Assembly (NCBI RefSeq): GCF_003697915.1
Contig: NZ_RCVN01000014.1
Coordinates: 1-64,000, forward strand
Direction: 5' to 3'
Length of the DNA: 64,000 bases
Source of the DNA: Staphylococcus pseudoxylosus
Lineage (GTDB): Bacteria > Bacillota > Bacilli > Staphylococcales > Staphylococcaceae
Position 1 is the stretch's first letter. The number at the start of each line of letters is the position of its first letter. Shown piece by piece: positions 30,683-40,718 of this stretch. A program made the translations under genes and the position numbers. The notes below the pieces were generated by a model. The model saw only the letters and a program-made list of their open reading frames with translations. It was not told the origin of the DNA and did no database searches.

Positions 30683-31753
30683 TTAAATGTAGTCATAAAT
30701 TGTCATATTTTCGAATGTCGCCTTTTCTAGGTTCCCTACGGTTACACCTATAAGTCGAATAGGTGTATCGGAATCTTTTAACTCAGTATATAAACTATAT
30801 GCAACATTATAGATATCAGTTTCGTTCCGTACGGGATCACGTAAGCTACGTTGCTTTGATAATGTTTCAAATTTAAATGTCTTTATTTTAACGGTAACTG
30901 TTTTACCTGATTTATGCAATTTAGCTAACCGTTCTGCTGTTTTATTACTTAATTCCCAAACTTTTTGTAATATTTCATCATCATCATTCATATCTGTAGC
31001 AAATGTTCGCTCTGTGCCGACAGATTTTCTAACCCTCGTTGATTTAACCGGATTATGGTCTATCCCTCTTGCCTTGTTATATAAACCGTGACCTCTTTTA
31101 CCAAACAGCCTAATAAGCTCTCGCTCGCTTTGATCATATAAATCTTGCCCCGTATATATATGATGCTCATGCATTTTTTCTTTCGAAGCTTTACCTACCC
31201 CCGGAAAATCACCAATATCTAACGTCATCAATATATTGTGTACGTTATGGTAATCAATTACAGTTAAACCGTTGGGTTTGTTCATCCCACTAGCTAACTT
31301 TGCTAGAAACTTATTATAAGAGACACCTGCAGATGAAGTGAGTTTTGTCGCTTCAAAAATGTCTCTTCGTATATATTGTGCAATATGAGAAGCGGGTAAA
31401 TCCGGTCTGACAAGATGTGTAATATCTAGATAGGCCTCATCCAATGAAAGTGGCTCAACTATATCCGTATAACTTTTAAATATATTCATGATCTGTTCAG
31501 ACGCTTCCCTATAAGCTTCAAACCGAGGTGTTACATAATAACCGTTTGGACAAAGTTTATGGGCCTGAGCGGTGGGCATTGCAGAATGGACACCATATTT
31601 TCTCGCTTCATAAGACGCTGTAGAAACAACACCTCTACCACTTGCTTTACCACCTACAATAACTGGTTTCCCCTTTAATTTAGGGTTATCTCTCATTTCA
31701 ACTTGCGCAAAAAAATAATCCATATCAATATGAATGATTCTTCTCTCTGACAA
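30683..31753 (-). CDS. dinB: DNA polymerase IV
   Basis: Y-family translesion polymerase. The 356-residue protein has the N-terminal catalytic motif [15 protein letters not shown], the second acidic cluster [14 protein letters not shown], a helix-hairpin-helix ([15 protein letters not shown]) and the little-finger domain. The start is a TTG at 31753 spaced 8 nt from GGAGG; this reproduces the S. aureus length, while a GTG at 31762 abuts the Shine-Dalgarno. The C-terminus lacks an obvious clamp-binding QxxLF motif; it ends NMTIYDYI. I see no LexA-type box upstream. Confidence 0.94.
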   Translation of the reverse strand: MSERRIIHIDMDYFFAQVEMRDNPKLKGKPVIVGGKASGRGVVSTASYEARKYGVHSAMPTAQAHKLCPNGYYVTPRFEAYREASEQIMNIFKSYTDIVEPLSLDEAYLDITHLVRPDLPASHIAQYIRRDIFEATKLTSSAGVSYNKFLAKLASGMNKPNGLTVIDYHNVHNILMTLDIGDFPGVGKASKEKMHEHHIYTGQDLYDQSERELIRLFGKRGHGLYNKARGIDHNPVKSTRVRKSVGTERTFATDMNDDDEILQKVWELSNKTAERLAKLHKSGKTVTVKIKTFKFETLSKQRSLRDPVRNETDIYNVAYSLYTELKDSDTPIRLIGVTVGNLEKATFENMTIYDYI

Positions 31754-31844
31754 TGACCTCACCTCCTCTTTTGACTATTTTTCAAATTTCACATTACTTA
31801 TATCTTACAATTTACTATATTTTAATTCTTCAAATTTGCTCATT

Positions 31845-31924
31845 AAAAAAGAGTTAGTTCTAGCTATTAAAATACACACTGAACGTATCGTCAATATGTA
31901 TTTTAATAGTAGAATCCTAACTCT
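31845..31924 (-). terminator. Terminator of the DUF3267 gene
   Basis: On the minus strand AGAGTTAG pairs with CTAACTCT, and a second stem CTATTAAAATACA/TGTATTTTAATAG forms inside; six T follow. The structure is long (about 75 nt) and ends transcription from the gene upstream before dinB. Confidence 0.8.
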
Positions 31925-31955
31925 CTCATTAAAAACAATTTATATTAAATATATG

Positions 31956-32507
31956 CTATTTTGCTTCTGTTTGTAAGTCTTGGAGTGAAGCTTTAGTGTA
32001 AAATGTAATACCATCTTCTGTGTCTTCAATCAATTGCACATTTTTATTAAAAGCACCTGATAGAAAGTACAAATCCAACACACAGTATCCTATGTGGAAA
32101 CATGCTATGAATATCAGCGATGAATATGCAAAGAAAGAAAATAATACGAATAGCGCACTTGTAATGATGACTAATGGAGCTAACATGATGCTGATGTACT
32201 GCCATTTTTTAAAATAAACATTGGGCATATGTGTTGTCATTAAACCTAATCGAATACGATATGTAGGTTTATTACCTTTTGCAAACATTCGAAACATAAT
32301 GTTGTGAATAAATTCATGTAAAAAGTATACAACTGCAAAACCTATTATGCCAAGCAACAAATTTAAAACAATATTCTGTTCAATAATATGTGTCATAGAA
32401 TAAGCTAATTTATAAGATACTAAAATGCTAATCATCACAATCGTAAATTGAAATAATATAAAGCCTTCAAGCGCCTTTTTGCTTGAAAATAAATCAATTT
32501 TGAACAT
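31956..32507 (-). CDS. DUF3267 membrane protein with a metalloprotease-like HExxH motif
   Basis: The 183-residue protein has four membrane segments (about 20-40, 45-65, 105-125, 128-150). The second carries LHEFIHNIMFR, a zinc-protease HExxH motif within the membrane as in DUF3267 and related site-2-protease-like families. Proteolysis has not been shown for the family. GGAGGG precedes the ATG. It is a single gene between rlmCD and dinB, present at the same place in S. aureus. Confidence 0.8.
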   Translation of the reverse strand: MFKIDLFSSKKALEGFILFQFTIVMISILVSYKLAYSMTHIIEQNIVLNLLLGIIGFAVVYFLHEFIHNIMFRMFAKGNKPTYRIRLGLMTTHMPNVYFKKWQYISIMLAPLVIITSALFVLFSFFAYSSLIFIACFHIGYCVLDLYFLSGAFNKNVQLIEDTEDGITFYTKASLQDLQTEAK

Positions 32508-32719
32508 CAGTCAACCCTCCATGTCATTCGTTATTACCTAGAGTATACAACGATTATCTCCACTAATAAAGGGCTTTTCAAGAAAGTTAGTTGCTTGTAA
32601 TTAAATTTTAACAAACTTACTCGATTTGCAATAATCTGCAATACTCAGTAAACAACTTATTAATTAATTTCACAATTACTATATATAATAAAACATCCAA
32701 TTAACTTAATGATTTAAAT

Positions 32720-34081
32720 CTAAAGTCTCTCAAATTGCGCAACTGTTTCAACATGTGTTGTATGTGGGAACATATCTACAGGTGTTATTTGCGTTAATTT
32801 ATAATGACGTGCTAGTAATTGAGCATCACGTTGCTGTGTTGATGGATTGCAGGAAATGTAGACGATCTTTTTGGGTTTTAATTCCAATAATGTTTCCAAA
32901 AATGTTTCGTCACACCCTTTTCGTGGTGGATCAACCATTACTACATTTGGTTTAATTCCTTCTGATTCCCATTTTAAGATAACATCTTCGGCCTTGCCAC
33001 AGACAAAAGTAGTATTTTCAAATTGGTTTATAGTCGCATTTAACTGTGCATCCTTAATTGCCTCAGGAACAATTTCAACCCCATAGACATGTTTCGCTTT
33101 TGGAGCCATGTATAATCCGATAGTACCAATGCCACAATACGTATCAAGCACAACTTCTTCACCTTGTAATTCAGCATATTCTATAGCACGTTGATATAAC
33201 TTTTCAGTTTGTATGGAGTTAATTTGATAAAATGATTGATCATTAATTTTGAATGTAACATCAGATAATGTATCTTCGATCTCATCTTTTCCATATAAAG
33301 TATATGAATTGTCTCCCATGATTACATTAGAATGTGTTGTATTTATATTTTGTTTAACACTGACAATTTCTGGAAAATCCGCTACTAATCTATCTGTTAT
33401 GATGTCACTTTGTTTAAATTTTTTGCCATTTGTGACAAAAATAACCATTAATTCCCTTGAGTGGTGTCCCGTTCTAATAACGACATGACGCATTAATCCT
33501 TGCTTCTGATGTTCATTATAAACACTCACATTAAGTTCGTTAAACCATACTTTAACCTTGTTTATTACGTCTTGATGTAAACGATCTTGTATTAAACATT
33601 CATCCATATCGATTATGTCATGACTGCGCTGACGATAAAACCCAGTTATTATTTCATGTTCATTATTTTTACCTACTGGAATTTGTGATTTATTCCTATA
33701 ATACCAAGGATTATCCATTCCAATCGCATCGTGTATAACCACATCTTTAAATCCTGCTTTTCGTTGAAATAAATTTATCACTTGTTCTTTTTTCATATCT
33801 AATTGTGCTTGGTAAGTCATATGCTGTAACTGGCAACCACCACATTTATAATAATAGACACATGGTGGTTCTACACGCGACTCACTTTGTTCTTTAATAG
33901 TCATTAATTTACCTATTGCAAAATTCTTTTTCACTTTAATCACTTTAAATTCAATTATTTCATCAATTAATGCATTAGGAACAAAAACAGGATAGCGATC
34001 GAATTTAACAACACCATGCCCTTCGTGCGTTAAATCTACAACTTTACCCTCTACGACTTCATTTTTTTGAATTGCGTTCAT
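32720..34081 (-). CDS. rlmCD: 23S rRNA (uracil-5-)-methyltransferase RlmCD/RumA type
   Basis: SAM-dependent RNA m5U methyltransferase. The 453-residue protein has an N-terminal TRAM domain (residues 1-60), an iron-sulphur cysteine cluster (CVYYYKCGGCQLQH), the SAM motif VLDTYCGIGTIGLY, VMVDPPRKGCDE and the nucleophile region VYISCNPSTQQRD. The single Gram-positive enzyme usually modifies both sites that RlmC and RlmD share in E. coli. An ATG at 34096 is in frame, but GGGGTGA serves the ATG at 34081. It is downstream of dgkB, with a terminator between. Confidence 0.93.
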   Translation of the reverse strand: MNAIQKNEVVEGKVVDLTHEGHGVVKFDRYPVFVPNALIDEIIEFKVIKVKKNFAIGKLMTIKEQSESRVEPPCVYYYKCGGCQLQHMTYQAQLDMKKEQVINLFQRKAGFKDVVIHDAIGMDNPWYYRNKSQIPVGKNNEHEIITGFYRQRSHDIIDMDECLIQDRLHQDVINKVKVWFNELNVSVYNEHQKQGLMRHVVIRTGHHSRELMVIFVTNGKKFKQSDIITDRLVADFPEIVSVKQNINTTHSNVIMGDNSYTLYGKDEIEDTLSDVTFKINDQSFYQINSIQTEKLYQRAIEYAELQGEEVVLDTYCGIGTIGLYMAPKAKHVYGVEIVPEAIKDAQLNATINQFENTTFVCGKAEDVILKWESEGIKPNVVMVDPPRKGCDETFLETLLELKPKKIVYISCNPSTQQRDAQLLARHYKLTQITPVDMFPHTTHVETVAQFERL

Positions 34082-34096
34082 TATTTCACCCCACAC

Positions 34097-34136
34097 TAAA
34101 AGAGGTTAGGGAATATTTATAGACTGACCTAACCTC
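34097..34136 (-). terminator. dgkB terminator
   Basis: On the minus strand GAGGTTAGG pairs with CCTAACCTC and is followed by TTTTAG. It lies between the dgkB stop and the rlmCD start, so it also sits in the rlmCD leader; readthrough or an internal promoter must supply rlmCD. Confidence 0.8.
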
Positions 34137-34153
34137 GTAGTTTATTCTGTATT

Positions 34154-35071
34154 TTATTGTTCAACTATTTCTTCATTTTGTATATCGCTTGGTGTAAAAA
34201 CTTCAATATGCTGTTTCAAGTTCAAGAAATTACCTGGTAGTTTACCACCATATTCGCCATCTACATTAAGTTGCATATCGGTAAACGAGGAAATACTTAT
34301 AGATTTCGCTTTTTTATAATGTACCTTTGGATGTTTCGTATGCTCACCTCTTGATGCTAAAGTCATTATATGACCTAGTTCTGCAAGATTCGCCTTTTCA
34401 ACGATAATCAAAGTAAAATAACCATCATCTAATTTGGCGTCAGGTACTAATTTCTCAAAACCTGCCATTGAATTTGTCAAACCAAGTAAAAACAACAGGG
34501 CTTCGCCTTGAAATAATTCGTCATCATATTCAATGCGGATATCTACTGCTTTCATTTGTGGTAACATTTCAAACCCTTTTATATAATATGCAAACGGTCC
34601 AACAATGGATTTTAATTTACTCGGTGTTTCATACGATACTTGAGTTAATTGTCCTCCTGCGGCTAAATTAATAAAATAGCGGCTATTCATTTTCCCTATA
34701 TCTACACGCGTAATGTGACCTTCAATGATAACATCAATCGCACTCATTATATCAGTAGGTAAATGTAACGCACGACCAAAATCATTAACAGTGCCCATTG
34801 GAATGATACCTAAACTCGGTCTATTGGCTTTTTCTGCTATACCATTGATAACTTCGTTTAAAGTGCCATCACCACCAGCGGCTATGAGTACATCGTAATT
34901 TTGTTCTAAACAACGTGTTGCTTCTGTTGTGGCATCTCCGACTTTTTCAGTTGCATAAGCACTTGTTTCAAAACCTGCTTTTTCTAATTTAATTAAAACA
35001 TCCGGTAACGTACGTTTAAAAAGTTCTTTGCCAGATGTTGGGTTATAAATGATTCTAGCTCGTTTTCTCAT
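34154..35071 (-). CDS. dgkB: Diacylglycerol kinase DgkB
   Basis: Soluble kinase that phosphorylates diacylglycerol released during lipoteichoic acid synthesis, returning it to phospholipid. The 305-residue protein shows the phosphate-binding NPTSGKELFKR, the nucleotide motif AAGGDGTLNEV (residues 65-74) and LGIIPMGTVNDFGRALHLP. It is followed by a terminator. It has a 445-nt gap to gatB upstream, filled with repeats. The GGGATAAATT region before ATG is only a moderate ribosome binding site. Confidence 0.94.
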   Translation of the reverse strand: MRKRARIIYNPTSGKELFKRTLPDVLIKLEKAGFETSAYATEKVGDATTEATRCLEQNYDVLIAAGGDGTLNEVINGIAEKANRPSLGIIPMGTVNDFGRALHLPTDIMSAIDVIIEGHITRVDIGKMNSRYFINLAAGGQLTQVSYETPSKLKSIVGPFAYYIKGFEMLPQMKAVDIRIEYDDELFQGEALLFLLGLTNSMAGFEKLVPDAKLDDGYFTLIIVEKANLAELGHIMTLASRGEHTKHPKVHYKKAKSISISSFTDMQLNVDGEYGGKLPGNFLNLKQHIEVFTPSDIQNEEIVEQ

Positions 35072-35277
35072 AATTTATCCCTCAACTTCGTATACTCATT
35101 ACCTATATTAAATGATTTACATAGATGATAAAAGCATTTTAGGTTAAATTTTAAAAGAAAATACATAACCGTGTGTATAAGAACAAGAGAGGCAAAGAAA
35201 TTTGATTTCTTTAAAACTATTTCTTCCTCCCCTTGACGATGACTTGTATTAGTTGGACTATAAGGTTTAGCTGAACT

Positions 35278-35320
35278 CGCTCATGCATAAGTCCCACTAA
35301 CTTATTTCATAAGAAGTGGG
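35278..35320. repeat. Tandem hairpin repeat, copy 1
   Basis: This 43-nt unit is identical to 35343-35385. Its core forms a stem of AAGTCCCACT and AGTGGG with an inner ACTTAT/ATAAG stem. The copies start 65 nt apart. Confidence 0.9.
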
Positions 35321-35342
35321 GTTTAATGATTACTTGAGCTTG

Positions 35343-35385
35343 CGCTCATGCATAAGTCCCACTAACTTATTTCATAAGAAGTGGG
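35343..35385. repeat. Tandem hairpin repeat, copy 2
   Basis: Identical to copy 1 over 43 nt. Here the outer stem is longer because AAGTGGGACTT continues past the repeat and pairs fully with AAGTCCCACT. Confidence 0.9.
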
Positions 35386-35412
35386 ACTTTAGCTGTTGTA
35401 ATATAATGTTTA

Positions 35413-35441
35413 AGGCTGGGACAATTATATTGTCCCAGCCT
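35413..35441. terminator. GGCTGGGACAAT hairpin downstream of gatB
   Basis: Thirteen-base arms AGGCTGGGACAAT and ATTGTCCCAGCCT are perfectly complementary around a 3-nt loop. It is 76 nt past the gatB stop. T-runs are weak on both sides, so termination is likely but not certain. Confidence 0.6.
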
Positions 35442-35516
35442 ACTAGTATGAGTATATAGAAAATCTAGTACACATGATTACAATTTTGCAATTAATAAAT
35501 ATCTATGTGTGAACTA

Positions 35517-36944
35517 TTATCTTTTATCTAATTCTTGTTTCAATAATTGATTGACTAGTTGTGGATTTGCTTGACCTTTCGAAGCTTTCATAATTTGACC
35601 AACTAAGAAGCCCATCGCTTTACCTTTACCATTTTTATAGTCTTCAATTGATTGTTCATTATTATCTAATGCTTCATTTACAAATTTGAGAAGCGTTGCC
35701 TCATCCGAGATTTGAACTAAGCCTTTATCTTCCATAATTTGCTTCGCATCCCCACCATTTTCAGCAAGTTCTGGGAATACTTTTTTAGCGATTTTACTAC
35801 TCATTGTGCCGTCTTCGATTAATTTAATCATTCCAGCTAAGTTTTCAGGTGTAAGTTTAGTATCTAATAATTCAATTTGGTTTTTATTTAAGTACTCGTT
35901 CACTCCGCCCATTAACCAGTTAGATGTTAATTTGACATCAGCACCTTGTGCTACAGCACCTTCGAAGAAATCTGACATTTCTTTAGTGAGTGTAAGTACA
36001 TGTGCATCATAAGCTGGTAAACCAAATTTATTAACATATTTCTCTTTTCTTTCATCAGGTAATTCTGGAATTGTTTCACGAACACGCGCTTTCCATTCAT
36101 CGTCAACGTATAAAGGAACAATATCTGGTTCCGGGAAATAACGATAGTCATCAGAACCTTCTTTAACACGCATTAATAATGTTTTACCATTAGATTCATC
36201 AAATCTACGTGTTTCTTGAAGAATTTCCCCACCGTTTAACAATTCTTCTTCTTGGCGTTTTTCTTCATATTCTAGACCTTTACGAACATACGTAAATGAA
36301 TTTAGGTTTTTAAGTTCTGCTTTTGTACCAAACTCTTCTTGACCATATGGGCGTAAAGAAATATTAGCATCACAACGTAGTGAACCTTCTTCCATTTTAC
36401 AATCAGAAACGCCTGCGTATTGAATAATAGAACGTAATTTTTCTAAGTAAGCATACGCTTCTTGTGGAGAACGAATGTCTGGTTCAGATACGATTTCAAT
36501 TAATGGCGTACCTTGTCTATTTAAATCAACTAAAGAATAGCCATCTTTATGAGTTGATTTACCAGCATCTTCTTCCATGTGTAAACGTGTGATACCAATA
36601 CGTTTCGTCTCTCCATCAACCTCGATATCAATATAACCATTTTCACCAATTGGTTGGTCAAACTGTGATATTTGATATGCTTTTGGATTATCTGGATAGA
36701 AATAGTTTTTACGGTCAAATTTTGATTCCGTAGCAATTTCCATATTTAATGCCATTGATGCTCTCATAGCCCAATCAACTGCACGTTTATTTACTACTGG
36801 CAAGACACCAGGATATGCAAGGTCAATTACATTTGTATTTGAGTTTGGTTTCGCTCCAAAATGCGCTGGTGATGATGAGAACATTTTAGAATCTGTTTTC
36901 AACTCAACATGGACTTCTAGCCCAATAACTGTTTCAAAATGCAT
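35517..36944 (-). CDS. gatB: Glutamyl/aspartyl-tRNA amidotransferase subunit B
   Basis: Kinase and tRNA-binding subunit of GatCAB, which converts Glu-tRNA(Gln) and Asp-tRNA(Asn) to the amidated forms. The 475-residue protein begins [15 protein letters not shown] and has [26 protein letters not shown] and a C-terminal YqeY-like domain. A GTG at 36953 is in frame, but GGAG is spaced 8 nt from the ATG at 36944, matching S. aureus. It is 12 nt after gatA. Confidence 0.97.
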   Translation of the reverse strand: MHFETVIGLEVHVELKTDSKMFSSSPAHFGAKPNSNTNVIDLAYPGVLPVVNKRAVDWAMRASMALNMEIATESKFDRKNYFYPDNPKAYQISQFDQPIGENGYIDIEVDGETKRIGITRLHMEEDAGKSTHKDGYSLVDLNRQGTPLIEIVSEPDIRSPQEAYAYLEKLRSIIQYAGVSDCKMEEGSLRCDANISLRPYGQEEFGTKAELKNLNSFTYVRKGLEYEEKRQEEELLNGGEILQETRRFDESNGKTLLMRVKEGSDDYRYFPEPDIVPLYVDDEWKARVRETIPELPDERKEKYVNKFGLPAYDAHVLTLTKEMSDFFEGAVAQGADVKLTSNWLMGGVNEYLNKNQIELLDTKLTPENLAGMIKLIEDGTMSSKIAKKVFPELAENGGDAKQIMEDKGLVQISDEATLLKFVNEALDNNEQSIEDYKNGKGKAMGFLVGQIMKASKGQANPQLVNQLLKQELDKR

Positions 36945-36956
36945 GATTTCCACTCC

Positions 36957-38414
36957 TTATAATTTTTCGTATTCATTATGAAAATTGAATTGTGTTTCGT
37001 ATTGGTAAGCGACACGGTACAATGTTTTTTCATCAAAAGGTTTACCAATAAATTGTAAGCCAATTGGTCGACCATTTGATTGTCCACACGGTACAGAGAT
37101 ACCTGGTAACCCTGCTAAGTTTACAGGCGTTGTTAGTAAATCGTTCGCATACATTGTAAGTGGATCATCAATCTCTTCACCTAAATTAAATGCAGTAGTT
37201 GGTGTAGTAGGTCCTACTACAACATCATAATTTTCAAAAATACGATCAAAGTCATTTTTAATTAAAGTTCTAACTTTTTGTGATTTTTTGTAGAAAGCAT
37301 CATAATAGCCTGAGCTTAATGCAAATGTACCTAAGAAGATACGACGTTTAACTTCTTCACCAAAACCTTCACTTCTAGACATTTTATATAATTCCTCTAA
37401 TGAATTAGCTTCAGGTGAATGATAGCCATATCTTATACCGTCGAAACGAGATAAGTTAGATGATGCTTCTGAAGATGCAATAACATAATAAGATGGAATA
37501 CCATACTTCGTATTAGGTAATGAAACTTCTTCAACTGTTGCACCTAATGATTTCAGTGTTTCAACTGCTTCTTTAACTGAATCTTTAACCTCATCAGAAA
37601 TACCTTCACCTAAATATTCACTTGGTAAAGCTACTTTAAGACCTTTGATGTCTTTTCCTATGTCAGCTGTATAATCAGCTGCTTCAACAGGCGCACTTGT
37701 TGAATCATTTTCGTCAACACCTGTAATTGCCTCTAATACTAGAGCATTATCTTTAACCGTACGTGTCAATGGCCCAATTTGATCTAATGATGATGCAAAT
37801 GCAACAAGACCAAAACGAGATACACGTCCATATGTTGGTTTTAGACCTACGATACCACAGTATGCAGCTGGTTGACGGATTGAACCACCAGTATCTGAGC
37901 CTAAACTAAACGGTACTAAGCCTGCTGCTACAGCTGCTGCTGAACCACCAGATGAGCCACCTGGAACGGCGGTATGATCGAATGGATTCACTGTTTTTTT
38001 GTAATAAGATGTTTCTGTTGAACCACCCATTGCAAATTCATCCATATTCAATTTACCGATAAGTACCGCATTTTCATTATGTAACTTGTTCATTACAGTT
38101 GATTCATAAATCGGTACAAATCCTTCTAGCATTTTACTAGCACAAGTTGTTTCCACACCTTCGGTAATGATGTTATCTTTAATTCCCATTGGGATACCAA
38201 ATAACTTACCTTCCATTTGGTCCTTAGCTTGTAACTCATCAAGCTCTTGTGCTTTCTTAATTGCATTTTCTTTATCTAACGCAAGAAATGATTTAATAGT
38301 TGGATCCGTTTCTTCAATTGCATCGTAAATGTCATTAACAATTTGTGATGGTTTTATTTCTTTGTTTTTGATTAAGCTGATTAAATTCTCCACAGATTCA
38401 TAACGGATCGTCAT
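36957..38414 (-). CDS. gatA: Glutamyl/aspartyl-tRNA amidotransferase subunit A
   Basis: Glutaminase subunit of GatCAB. The 485-residue amidase-signature enzyme has the Ser-cis-Ser-Lys triad: Lys79 in GIPMGIKDN, Ser154 in [12 protein letters not shown] and Ser178 in [12 protein letters not shown]. An in-frame ATG at 38432 is rejected; GGAGG is well spaced from the ATG at 38414 and gives the S. aureus length. The gatC stop at 38416 is 2 nt upstream of this start, so translation is coupled. Confidence 0.97.
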   Translation of the reverse strand: MTIRYESVENLISLIKNKEIKPSQIVNDIYDAIEETDPTIKSFLALDKENAIKKAQELDELQAKDQMEGKLFGIPMGIKDNIITEGVETTCASKMLEGFVPIYESTVMNKLHNENAVLIGKLNMDEFAMGGSTETSYYKKTVNPFDHTAVPGGSSGGSAAAVAAGLVPFSLGSDTGGSIRQPAAYCGIVGLKPTYGRVSRFGLVAFASSLDQIGPLTRTVKDNALVLEAITGVDENDSTSAPVEAADYTADIGKDIKGLKVALPSEYLGEGISDEVKDSVKEAVETLKSLGATVEEVSLPNTKYGIPSYYVIASSEASSNLSRFDGIRYGYHSPEANSLEELYKMSRSEGFGEEVKRRIFLGTFALSSGYYDAFYKKSQKVRTLIKNDFDRIFENYDVVVGPTTPTTAFNLGEEIDDPLTMYANDLLTTPVNLAGLPGISVPCGQSNGRPIGLQFIGKPFDEKTLYRVAYQYETQFNFHNEYEKL

Positions 38415-38415
38415 C

Positions 38416-38718
38416 TTAAGCGTCCTCCTCATTCATGATAGATGGTACTTTAAATTGTCCATCTTCCGTCTCTTTAGCATTTTTTAATGCAAGCTCTTGG
38501 GGAATGCCCTCGACTGCTTTATCTTCACGTAATACATTTTGTAAATCTAATACATGATATGTTGGTTCAATGTTACTTGTATCCGCTGTATCTATTTGGT
38601 TAGCAAAGTTTAAAATACTTTCTAAAGTGTTTTGCATTTCTGCAGTTTCATCTTCAGTAATTTGAAGTCTTGCTAAATTAGCGATGTGTTCAACTTCTTC
38701 TCGTGTAACTTTAGCCAT
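38416..38718 (-). CDS. gatC: Glutamyl/aspartyl-tRNA amidotransferase subunit C
   Basis: The 100-residue belt subunit that holds GatA and GatB together. The family core [18 protein letters not shown] is at the N-terminus and the segment [12 protein letters not shown] lies in the C-terminal part. AAGGAGG precedes the ATG. It is the first gene of gatCAB, with an extended -10 promoter about 40 nt upstream. Confidence 0.96.
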   Translation of the reverse strand: MAKVTREEVEHIANLARLQITEDETAEMQNTLESILNFANQIDTADTSNIEPTYHVLDLQNVLREDKAVEGIPQELALKNAKETEDGQFKVPSIMNEEDA

Positions 38719-38754
38719 TAAATAAAAGCCTCCTTTTTACTCATTCATTACAAA

Positions 38755-38784
38755 ATTGTACCAAAATTCCGTCCAAAAATCTAA
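38755..38784 (-). promoter_or_regulatory. gatCAB promoter
   Basis: The minus strand has TTAGAT at 38784-38779 and an extended -10, TGGTACAAT, ending at 38755; the spacer is 18 nt. Confidence 0.5.
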
Positions 38785-38949
38785 GTTTTTCAATAATATA
38801 CACAAATTAAAACGATTTAATTTAGTAAGTTATACCAATTATTTTTTTAAATTGTAATGGGTTCATTAGCTTTATCTATAGATTCGTTGCTTTTATTTGC
38901 ATATTAAATCACAAAAATTTATAACGAGTGTATCATTACAATATAAATA

Positions 38950-38963
38950 TGTAAGCGCTTAAC
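38950..38963 (+). promoter_or_regulatory. Possible CcpA cre site upstream of putP
   Basis: TGTAAGCGCTTAAC has the palindromic core TAAGCGCTTA that is typical of cre sites, but the right end departs from the consensus. It lies about 70 nt upstream of the presumed putP -35. Catabolite control of proline uptake would make sense. Confidence 0.35.
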
Positions 38964-39088
38964 GATATGTTGTGAAAAGTAATATGTCGTTAAAAAATAA
39001 AAATAGTACTACTTTATTTATAAATTTCATTGTATAATCATTCATGTACAACAATTTAATAGATAAAGACAAAGGGAGATGATGAACC

Positions 39089-40624
39089 ATGCTGATTTTG
39101 GGCACTTCATTAGCTAATCAAGTTCATGCGAGTTGGCAAACTTATATTATGATCGTAATATATTTCATTATACTACTCGTTATTGGTTATTATGGGTATA
39201 AACAGTCTACAAGTAATTTAAGTGAATTTATGCTTGGAGGCAGAAGTATTGGTCCTTATGTCACCGCTCTTTCAGCTGGTGCATCGGATATGAGTGGTTG
39301 GATGATTATGGGATTACCTGGTTCTGTATATAGCACAGGGCTTTCAGCAATGTGGATAACAATCGGTCTCTCATTAGGCGCATATGTGAACTACTTTATC
39401 GTAGCGCCTAGGTTGAGAGTTTATACTGAACTCGCAGGCGATGCGATTACATTACCAGATTTTTTCAAAAATAGACTGAATGATCAAAATAATTATATAA
39501 AAATTATTTCTGGTTTAATTATCGTAGTTTTCTTCACGCTGTATACACACTCTGGTTTTGTTTCAGGGGGCAAATTATTCGAAAGTGCTTTTGGTATGAA
39601 CTATCACTGGGGGCTTATTATAGTAGCTGCGATTGTCATATTTTATACTTTTTTTGGAGGTTACTTAGCAGTTTCGATTACAGACTTCTTCCAAGGCGTT
39701 ATCATGTTAATTGCCATGGTCATGGTACCCATTGTTGCTCTCATAGAGCTCAGTGGTTTAGATACGTTTAGACAGGTAGCTGAAATGAAACCAACAAATA
39801 TGAACTTATTTAAAGGTACCACAGTATTAGGGATTATCTCATTATTTGCTTGGGGTTTAGGCTATTTCGGACAACCACATATCATCGTTAGATTTATGTC
39901 TATTAAAACACATAAACTGTTACCTAAAGCAAGACGACTTGGCATAAGTTGGATGGTTATAGGTTTGTTAGGCGCTGTAGCAGTTGGTCTCACTGGTATT
40001 GCATTTATTTCTGAACGCAATATTCAATTAGAAGATTCTGAAACACTATTTATTGTCATGAGTCAGATTTTATTCCATCCTCTTGTAGGTGGTTTCTTAT
40101 TAGCAGCGATATTGGCAGCCATTATGAGTACAATATCATCTCAGTTACTTGTAACTTCTAGTTCATTAACTGAAGACTTTTATAAATTAATTCGTGGAGA
40201 AGATAAAGCCCGCGAACACGAAAAAGAATTCGTCTTGGTTGGTAGGTTATCTGTATTGTTAGTAGCCATCGTTGCTATTTGGATTGCTTGGTCACCAAAT
40301 GATACTATTTTAAATTTAGTCGGAAATGCCTGGGCAGGATTTGGCGCTGCTTTCAGTCCTTTAGTCATCTTCTCACTATACTGGAAAGGTTTATCACATG
40401 CAGGGGCTTTATCTGGAATGATTACAGGTGCAGTAGTTGTTATTATCTGGATTGCTTGGATAAAACCTTTAGCTAATATCAATGAAATATTTGGTATGTA
40501 TGAAATCATACCGGGTTTCTTGGCAAGTGTGATTGTAACTTACCTTGTTAGTAAATATACTAAAAAACCTGGAGATTTTGTCGAAAAAGATCTTAATAAG
40601 GTCAAACAAATGATTAAAGAATAA
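39089..40624 (+). CDS. putP: Sodium/proline symporter PutP
   Basis: High-affinity proline transporter of the SSS family with 13 expected membrane segments. The 511-residue protein shows the N-terminal [34 protein letters not shown] (sodium and proline binding helix 2) and [18 protein letters not shown] in helix 9. AAGGGAGATG precedes the ATG. In S. aureus PutP contributes to osmotic adaptation and virulence. It is a single gene. Confidence 0.96.
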   Translation: MLILGTSLANQVHASWQTYIMIVIYFIILLVIGYYGYKQSTSNLSEFMLGGRSIGPYVTALSAGASDMSGWMIMGLPGSVYSTGLSAMWITIGLSLGAYVNYFIVAPRLRVYTELAGDAITLPDFFKNRLNDQNNYIKIISGLIIVVFFTLYTHSGFVSGGKLFESAFGMNYHWGLIIVAAIVIFYTFFGGYLAVSITDFFQGVIMLIAMVMVPIVALIELSGLDTFRQVAEMKPTNMNLFKGTTVLGIISLFAWGLGYFGQPHIIVRFMSIKTHKLLPKARRLGISWMVIGLLGAVAVGLTGIAFISERNIQLEDSETLFIVMSQILFHPLVGGFLLAAILAAIMSTISSQLLVTSSSLTEDFYKLIRGEDKAREHEKEFVLVGRLSVLLVAIVAIWIAWSPNDTILNLVGNAWAGFGAAFSPLVIFSLYWKGLSHAGALSGMITGAVVVIIWIAWIKPLANINEIFGMYEIIPGFLASVIVTYLVSKYTKKPGDFVEKDLNKVKQMIKE

Positions 40625-40654
40625 ACACTTTCTAATTATTTATATAATATAAAG

Positions 40655-40697
40655 ACGCCCTACAAGATTGACATAAATTGACAATCTTATAGGGCGT
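40655..40697. terminator. Bidirectional terminator between putP and camS
   Basis: ACGCCCTACAAGATTG pairs with CAATCTTATAGGGCGT with one internal mismatch, between the two convergent genes. The flanking T-runs are short on both strands. Confidence 0.8.
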
Positions 40698-40718
40698 TAA
40701 TTTAATATATCCTATTTA

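Larger units (their letters stand above)
35072..35516. other. Repeat-rich intergenic region between gatB and dgkB
   Basis: A 445-nt stretch without an open frame. It holds two tandem 43-nt hairpin repeats (35278-35320 and 35343-35385), a perfect GGCTGGGACAAT hairpin (35413-35441) and a small AAAGAAAT/ATTTCTTT dyad near 35193-35211. The dgkB promoter must lie in the left part. Confidence 0.7.
38719..39088. other. Divergent control region between gatC and putP
   Basis: A 370-nt region with no gene. It holds the gatC promoter, a cre-like site (38950-38963), an inverted repeat TTAACGATAT/ATGTCGTTAA (38959-38993) and a TATAAT at 39033-39038 that is the likely putP -10. Confidence 0.65.

Noticed and set aside
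35278..35385. Two repeats with a 22-nt spacer resemble a minimal CRISPR array
   Set aside because: Only two copies exist, the repeat is 43 nt, the spacer is too short, and no cas gene is in the window. They are hairpin elements.
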